Source: Methylotenera sp. (GTDB taxonomy: Bacteria; Pseudomonadota; Gammaproteobacteria; Burkholderiales; Methylophilaceae). From it: 19,180 nucleotides of DNA. Below, in pieces: positions 15,226 through 19,180 of the stretch. Where the stretch lies: positions 1 through 19,180 of the forward strand of contig SXVG01000072.1 of assembly GCA_005791685.1 (NCBI GenBank), read 5' to 3'. The notes below the pieces were generated by a model that was not told where the DNA came from, made no database searches, and worked only from the letters and a program-made list of their open reading frames with translations. Made by a program: the position numbers and the translations under genes. Position 1 is the stretch's first letter. Each line of letters opens with the position of its first letter.

Positions 15226-16269
15226 TTATTCGTAAGCGAATATATTGCCTAATTTATCGATCTCTTCCAATGCGCGACCGCAGCCACGTGCCACGCAAGT
15301 TAAGGGATCTTCGGCAACAATGACCGGCAAACCGGTTTCTTCTACCAACAAACGGTCTAAATCACGCAGCAAAGCACCGCCACCGGTTAACACCATGCCT
15401 TTTTCGGCGATATCGGCGCCCAATTCTGGCGGCGTTTTTTCCAGTGCGGATTTCACTGCCCCGACAATGGCGTTCAATGGCTCGGTCAAGGCTTCTAAAA
15501 TTTCGTTGCTGGAGATGGTGAATTTACGTGGCAAGCCTTCGGCCAAATTGCGACCGGTCACTTCCATTTCCAACACGGTCGAACCCGGGAAAGCCGAGCC
15601 GATTTTTTTCTTAATGGCTTCTGCAGTGGGCTCGGAAATTTGCATGCCGTAATTGCGGCGTATGTAATCAATGATCGCTTGGTCAAATTTATCGCCGCCG
15701 ACGCGTTCCGATTTAGCATAGACAATGCCACCCAAGGAGATTACCCCGACTTCGGTCGTGCCGCCACCTATGTCCACCACCATGGAACCGGTCGCCTCAG
15801 ACACCGGCATGTCGGCACCGATGGCCGCCGCCATGGGTTCTTCAATGAGAAACACTTGTTTCGCCCCAGCACGTTCAGCCGATTCTTTAATCGCCCGACG
15901 TTCTACTTGGGTGGAACCCACAGGCACACAAATGATGATGCGTGGACTGGGTGAAAACCACCGCGCATCGTGCACGCGTCGTATGAAATACTTAAGCATT
16001 TGTTCGGTGATGGTAAAGTCGGCGATCACCCCGTCTTTCATAGGGCGTATGGCTTGAATGTTGGATGGTGCACGGCCCAACATGCCCTTGGCTTCTGCAC
16101 CCACGGCCAACAATATTTTTTTGCCGCCTGGGCCACCGTCCATGCGTATCGCCACCACCGACGGCTCATCTAAAACAATGCCTTTACCGCGGGCATAAAT
16201 AAGCGTGTTGGCGGTACCCAAATCAATCGCCAAGTCATTTGAAAAGTAACTAGTTAAGAACCCAAACAT
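15226..16269 (-). CDS. mreB: Actin-like rod shape-determining protein MreB
   Basis: Membrane-associated actin homologue that orients elongasome movement. The 347-residue length is standard. Nucleotide-binding motifs of the actin/Hsp70 fold are present: phosphate-1 loop DLGTANT (16-22), EEPMAAAIGA (143-152), phosphate-2 loop DIGGGTTEV (166-174) and the adenosine loop LTGGGALL near the C-terminus. The N-terminal MFGFLTSYFS can act as the membrane-binding segment. The ribosome site is AGGA 8 nt before the ATG. It is the first gene of the minus-strand run and is divergent from gatC. A candidate promoter overlaps the gatC promoter about 80 nt upstream. Confidence 0.98.
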   Translation of the reverse strand: MFGFLTSYFSNDLAIDLGTANTLIYARGKGIVLDEPSVVAIRMDGGPGGKKILLAVGAEAKGMLGRAPSNIQAIRPMKDGVIADFTITEQMLKYFIRRVHDARWFSPSPRIIICVPVGSTQVERRAIKESAERAGAKQVFLIEEPMAAAIGADMPVSEATGSMVVDIGGGTTEVGVISLGGIVYAKSERVGGDKFDQAIIDYIRRNYGMQISEPTAEAIKKKIGSAFPGSTVLEMEVTGRNLAEGLPRKFTISSNEILEALTEPLNAIVGAVKSALEKTPPELGADIAEKGMVLTGGGALLRDLDRLLVEETGLPVIVAEDPLTCVARGCGRALEEIDKLGNIFAYE

Positions 16270-16331
16270 TTTGTTTTTCCTGTGGTTTGATGCAAAATGG
16301 CAACGAATGCGCTGGCTAAATAAAAGCGCGA

Positions 16332-16360
16332 TTTAGATGCCCGTAAAATCAAGGTATAAT
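16332..16360 (+). promoter_or_regulatory. Predicted sigma70-type promoter for gatCAB
   Basis: A perfect -10 hexamer TATAAT at 16355-16360 lies 17 bp downstream of TTTAGA (16332-16337), which matches 4 of 6 positions of the -35 consensus. Transcription would start near 16367, leaving a leader of about 178 nt before gatC, unusually long for a housekeeping gene. No transcript data are available here. Confidence 0.6.
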
Positions 16361-16384
16361 ACCGCATATCGTGCTGAAAATTAA
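16356..16384 (-). promoter_or_regulatory. Possible divergent promoter for mreB sharing the -10 element
   Basis: The -10 region is the palindrome GGTATAATACC (16353-16363), so the minus strand reads TATTAT, 5 of 6 matches to consensus, at 16361-16356. With a 17-bp spacer the -35 position is TTAATT, only 3 of 6 matches. The inferred start would be near 16349, about 80 nt before mreB. The weak -35 makes this less certain than the plus-strand promoter. An alternative pair, TTGCAA with CTTAAT 17 bp downstream, lies about 25 bp further from mreB. Confidence 0.35.
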
Positions 16385-16409
16385 GATGCGATGGCAACTT
16401 AATTGCAAA

Positions 16410-16445
16410 TAAGCCAGCTGGCGCATGCGTCATAAAGCTGGCTTA
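16410..16445 (+). promoter_or_regulatory. Stem-loop in the gatC 5' leader
   Basis: A perfect 10-bp inverted repeat, TAAGCCAGCT (16410-16419) and AGCTGGCTTA (16436-16445), encloses a 16-nt loop that itself contains the palindrome CGCATGCG (16422-16429). It lies about 45 nt after the predicted start site and 100 nt before gatC. No T-run follows, so it is not a standard intrinsic terminator. It could be an RNA structure, a protein-binding site or part of an attenuator. Confidence 0.5.
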
Positions 16446-16544
16446 AGCTTATAACTCGAACAAACAGATAAACCCCGTTACAAAAACCATAACCTCTGGC
16501 GCTCACTTAAACATGGCGTCGTTTAAATTTCGGATAATTGCAGC

Positions 16545-16859
16545 ATGGCATTAAGCACAGAAGACATCAAAAAAGTCGCGCATCTAGCCCGCCTAGAAAT
16601 TAATGAAAAAGACGCTGACGCCACCTTAAGCAAACTAAGCGGCATATTGGCGCTAATCGAACAAATGCAAGCGGTCGACACCAGCGGCATAGTCCCCATG
16701 TCCCATGCCCAAGAGCTTAGCCAACGCTTACGCGATGACGTCGTTAGCAAAACCAATTTACGCGATGCATTTCAAAAAAACGCACCCATTTTAGGCAATG
16801 GCTCACACGAGCTTGCCGTCGCAGGTGGCTTATACCTCGTTCCTAAAGTAATCGAATAA
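16545..16859 (+). CDS. gatC: Asp-tRNA(Asn)/Glu-tRNA(Gln) amidotransferase subunit C
   Basis: Small stabilising subunit of the GatCAB amidotransferase, wrapping the GatA-GatB interface. The 104-residue protein has the family's helical N-terminus (TEDIKKVAHLARLEI) and the characteristic C-terminal strand GGLYLVPKVIE. Length is standard. It opens the gatC-gatA-gatB operon: gatA starts 2 bp after its stop. There is no strong Shine-Dalgarno before the ATG; GGAT is the nearest purine-rich stretch. A 13-codon out-of-frame ORF from 16513 overlaps the start, which could allow coupled reinitiation but may be chance. Confidence 0.96.
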   Translation: MALSTEDIKKVAHLARLEINEKDADATLSKLSGILALIEQMQAVDTSGIVPMSHAQELSQRLRDDVVSKTNLRDAFQKNAPILGNGSHELAVAGGLYLVPKVIE

Positions 16860-16861
16860 TC

Positions 16862-18355
16862 ATGGCCAATAACGAACTCACCAACGGCAGCCTAAAAGGC
16901 TATGCCCAACTGTTGCAAAGCAAACAAATTTCCAGCCTGGAATTAACCCAAGCCTTCTTGCAGCGCATTAAGCAATACAACCCCAGCATCAATGCTTACA
17001 TCGCCTTGGATGAAGAAAAAACCCTGGCGCAAGCCCGCGCCGCCGATGCGCGCATTGCCGCTGGCAACGCCGCTCCTTTGACCGGCATCCCGATCGCGCA
17101 AAAAGATATTTTTTGCGCGAAAGATTGGCCCACCACTTGCGGCTCCAAGATACTGGCTAATTTTATCGCCCCCTACGATGCCCACGTCATCAGCCAATTT
17201 GATGCGGCCGGTGCGGTGAACTTAGGCAAAACCAATATGGATGAATTTGCCATGGGCTCGTCCAACGAAACCAGCTATTTTGGTGGCGTGAAAAACCCCT
17301 GGAGTTATGACCGTGTACCCGGTGGCAGCAGCGGTGGCAGTGCCGCTGCGGTAGCGGCCAGATTGTGCGCGGCAGCCACCGGCACCGACACCGGCGGCTC
17401 CATACGCCAACCGGCCTCACTGTGTGGCTTTACTGGCTTAAAACCCACTTACGGCGTAGTCTCACGCTACGGCATGATAGCCTTCGCCTCGTCCCTAGAC
17501 CAAGCCGGCCCTATGGCCAAAAGTGCGGAAGATTGCGCTTTAATGATGAATGTCATGGCAGGCTTCGATGAACGCGACTCCACCAGCTTAGACCGCGCAA
17601 AAGAAGACTACTGCCGCGATTTAAATAAACCATTGGCTGGCTTAAAAATAGGCCTGCCTAAGGAGTTTTTTGCCGATGGTCTATCCAAAGATGTCGGCCA
17701 AGTGATAGAAAACGCCATCGCCGAATACAAGAAATTGGGTGCCGAAATAGTGGATATCTCCTTGCCTAACACCGGCCTATCCATCCCGGTTTATTACGTG
17801 TTAGCGCCAGCCGAAGCCTCGAGCAATTTATCCCGCTACGACGGTGTACGCTATGGCCACCGCACAGCCGAATACAGCGACTTAATGGACATGTATTGCA
17901 AGAGCCGCGCCGAGGGCTTTGGCGCTGAGGTGAAACGCCGCATCTTGATTGGCACCTACGTGTTAAGTGCCGGCTATTACGATGCCTACTACTTAAAAGC
18001 CCAACAAATTCGCCGCTTAATTGCTCAAGACTTTGTCGACGCCTTCAAACAATGCGACGTCATCATGGGCCCGGCCGCGCCGTCCACCGCCTTTAAAGCC
18101 GGTGAAAAAGTAGACGACCCGGTGGCCATGTATTTACAAGACATCTACACCATCTCGACCAATTTGGCCGGCTTGCCTGGCATGAGCGTGCCAGCTGGTT
18201 TTGCCACCAGCCAGGATGGCCCAGCCTTGCCGGTCGGCCTGCAAATTATTGGCAATTATTTTGATGAAGCGCGCATGTTAAACGTGGCGCATCAATACCA
18301 ACAAGTCACCGATTGGCACACTCTTGCACCCAACTTGCCCGAAGGAACAGCATAA
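16862..18355 (+). CDS. gatA: Asp-tRNA(Asn)/Glu-tRNA(Gln) amidotransferase subunit A
   Basis: Glutaminase subunit that frees ammonia from glutamine and channels it to GatB. The 497-residue protein is a full-length amidase-signature enzyme. The Ser-cisSer-Lys triad is K81 (AQKDIF), S156 in the Gly/Ser-rich loop GGSSGGSAAAVAA (154-166), and nucleophile S180 in DTGGSIRQPA. Spacing equals that of characterised GatA proteins. Other family blocks are TNMDEFAMGSSNE, KPTYGVVSRYG and GLPGMSVPAG. It lies between gatC (2-bp gap) and gatB (TAATG, 1-bp overlap), so subunit synthesis is likely coupled. Confidence 0.98.
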   Translation: MANNELTNGSLKGYAQLLQSKQISSLELTQAFLQRIKQYNPSINAYIALDEEKTLAQARAADARIAAGNAAPLTGIPIAQKDIFCAKDWPTTCGSKILANFIAPYDAHVISQFDAAGAVNLGKTNMDEFAMGSSNETSYFGGVKNPWSYDRVPGGSSGGSAAAVAARLCAAATGTDTGGSIRQPASLCGFTGLKPTYGVVSRYGMIAFASSLDQAGPMAKSAEDCALMMNVMAGFDERDSTSLDRAKEDYCRDLNKPLAGLKIGLPKEFFADGLSKDVGQVIENAIAEYKKLGAEIVDISLPNTGLSIPVYYVLAPAEASSNLSRYDGVRYGHRTAEYSDLMDMYCKSRAEGFGAEVKRRILIGTYVLSAGYYDAYYLKAQQIRRLIAQDFVDAFKQCDVIMGPAAPSTAFKAGEKVDDPVAMYLQDIYTISTNLAGLPGMSVPAGFATSQDGPALPVGLQIIGNYFDEARMLNVAHQYQQVTDWHTLAPNLPEGTA

Positions 18356-19180
18356 TGGAATGGGAAGTCGTTATTGGGTTGGAAACACACACCCAACTGC
18401 AAACAGTCAGTAAAATTTTTTCCGGCGCATCGGTTAAATACGGCGCCGAGCCAAATACCCAAGCCTGCGAAGTGAGCTTAGCACTGCCCGGCGTATTGCC
18501 CGTATTAAACAAACAAGCGGTGCACTGTGCGATTAAATTTGGCTTGGCGATTAATGCCGAGATTGCGCCGCGCTCGGTGTTTGCGCGTAAAAATTACTTT
18601 TACCCAGACTTACCCAAAGGCTACCAAATCAGTCAGTTTGAACTGCCGGTAGTCGGCAAGGGCGCCATCACCATCCAAGTGCCGGCCACCGCCAAACAAG
18701 CGGCTTATGAAAAAGTGGTGAACATCACCCGCGCCCATTTAGAGGAAGACGCCGGCAAATCGGTGCACGGCGCCGTCGAAGGCATGAGCGGCATAGATTT
18801 GAATCGCGCCGGTACACCTTTATTAGAAATCGTTACCGAACCGGACATGCGCTCGGCAGCCGAAGCCGTGGCTTACGCCAAAAAATTGCATGAGTTGGTG
18901 CAATGGATAGGCATTTGCGATGGCAATATGCAAGAAGGCAGCTTCCGTTGCGACGTCAACGTGTCGGTCCGCCCCAAAGGCTCGGATAAACTCGGCACAC
19001 GCCGCGAAATTAAAAACCTCAACTCGTTCAAATTCATGACGCAAGCCATAGAATACGAAACGCGTTGGCAAATTGAAACCTTAGAAGACGGCGGCAAGAT
19101 ACAGCAAGCCACGGTATTATTTAACCCCGACACCGGTGAAACGCGCGCCATGCGTAGCAAGGAAGAAGCCAACGACTACC
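18355..19180 (+). CDS. gatB: Asp-tRNA(Asn)/Glu-tRNA(Gln) amidotransferase subunit B, 3'-truncated by window edge
   Basis: Kinase/amidotransferase subunit that activates the misacylated Glu or Asp on tRNA and transfers ammonia from GatA. The first 275 codons are present and open to the edge; the helical and tail (YqeY-like) domains that bind tRNA lie beyond. Recognised segments are the start MEWEVVIGLETHTQL, ALPGVLPVLN, RKNYFYPDLPKGYQISQ, HLEEDAGKS, DLNRAGTPLLEIVTEPD and EGSFRCDVNVSVRP. The four-Cys zinc site of Gram-positive GatB is degenerate: the region reads KIFSGASVKYGAEP and then NTQACEVSLALPG, leaving one cysteine. AAGGA lies 8 nt before the ATG, which overlaps the gatA stop by one base. 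Confidence 0.97.
   Translation, partial: MEWEVVIGLETHTQLQTVSKIFSGASVKYGAEPNTQACEVSLALPGVLPVLNKQAVHCAIKFGLAINAEIAPRSVFARKNYFYPDLPKGYQISQFELPVVGKGAITIQVPATAKQAAYEKVVNITRAHLEEDAGKSVHGAVEGMSGIDLNRAGTPLLEIVTEPDMRSAAEAVAYAKKLHELVQWIGICDGNMQEGSFRCDVNVSVRPKGSDKLGTRREIKNLNSFKFMTQAIEYETRWQIETLEDGGKIQQATVLFNPDTGETRAMRSKEEANDY

Noticed and set aside
15640..15954. Plus-strand frames of about 100 codons opposite mreB
   Set aside because: mreB is fully conserved on the minus strand; the His/Arg-rich translations are typical antisense shadows.
16513..16554. 13-codon ORF overlapping the gatC start as a leader gene
   Set aside because: It has no ribosome site and no recognisable features; an overlap of this size is expected by chance. 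It is noted only in the gatC entry.
1..19180. Mobile elements, CRISPR arrays, tRNA or rRNA genes, toxin-antitoxin or defence systems
   Set aside because: I saw no transposase, integrase, repeat array, cloverleaf or defence domains; nearly all sequence is taken up by conserved housekeeping genes.

Overview
The window looks like chromosomal core sequence from a betaproteobacterium, most likely in the Nitrosomonadales/Methylophilaceae part of the class. This rests on recognised gene families and gene order, not on a database search. The pointers are a Thiobacillus ferrooxidans-type glutamate-cysteine ligase, a PilY1 type IV pilus protein, gatCAB divergent from mreBCD-mrdA-rodA, and a GatB that lacks the usual zinc cysteines. 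I found no insertion sequence, prophage, CRISPR array, tRNA or rRNA. Coding density is very high: the longest gene-free stretch is the 275-bp mreB/gatC intergenic region.

Layout. (1) 2-2260, plus strand: the 3' three-quarters or so of a pilY1-like gene, cut by the window edge. It overlaps the next gene tail to tail by 26 bp. (2) 2235-6465, minus strand: a tight five-gene run, read as gshA, gshB, apbE-like FMN transferase, NusG-domain-II protein, Gx-family membrane protein. Spacings are +13, +4, -14 and +13 bp, so one operon is likely. It links glutathione synthesis to a periplasmic flavinylation module whose last three genes resemble the FmnB/EetA/EetB part of the flavin-based extracellular electron transfer locus of Gram-positive bacteria. 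(3) 6509-8404, minus strand: lipA, lipB and ybeD (DUF493), for lipoate synthesis and attachment. (4) 8425-16269, minus strand: dacA, rlpA, rodA, mrdA, mreD, mreC, mreB, the elongasome and peptidoglycan-maturation block. Most junctions in (3) and (4) overlap or are under 25 bp. The exceptions are mreB-mreC (106 bp, with a hairpin) and mreD-mrdA (61 bp, holding an 18-codon ORF). (5) 16545-19180, plus strand: gatC, gatA and the start of gatB, the tRNA-dependent amidotransferase.

How the genes work together. MreB, MreC and MreD scaffold the RodA (glycosyltransferase)/PBP2 (transpeptidase) pair for side-wall growth. The DacA carboxypeptidase trims pentapeptides and RlpA acts on denuded glycan at the septum. 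LipB and LipA make protein-bound lipoate for 2-oxoacid dehydrogenases and glycine cleavage. GshA and GshB make glutathione. The ApbE-like protein should attach FMN to a periplasmic partner that is not in this window. GatCAB amidates misacylated Glu-tRNA(Gln) and/or Asp-tRNA(Asn).

The least ordinary signals are: the gshAB-apbE-NusG_II-Gx operon; an ApbE with Lys where a metal-ligand Thr is expected; a palindromic -10 element (GGTATAATACC) that could fire both gatCAB and mreB; a hairpin in the gatC leader preceded by a tiny ORF with one Gln and one Asn codon; and a hairpin between mreB and mreC. All regulatory readings are inferences from sequence alone.
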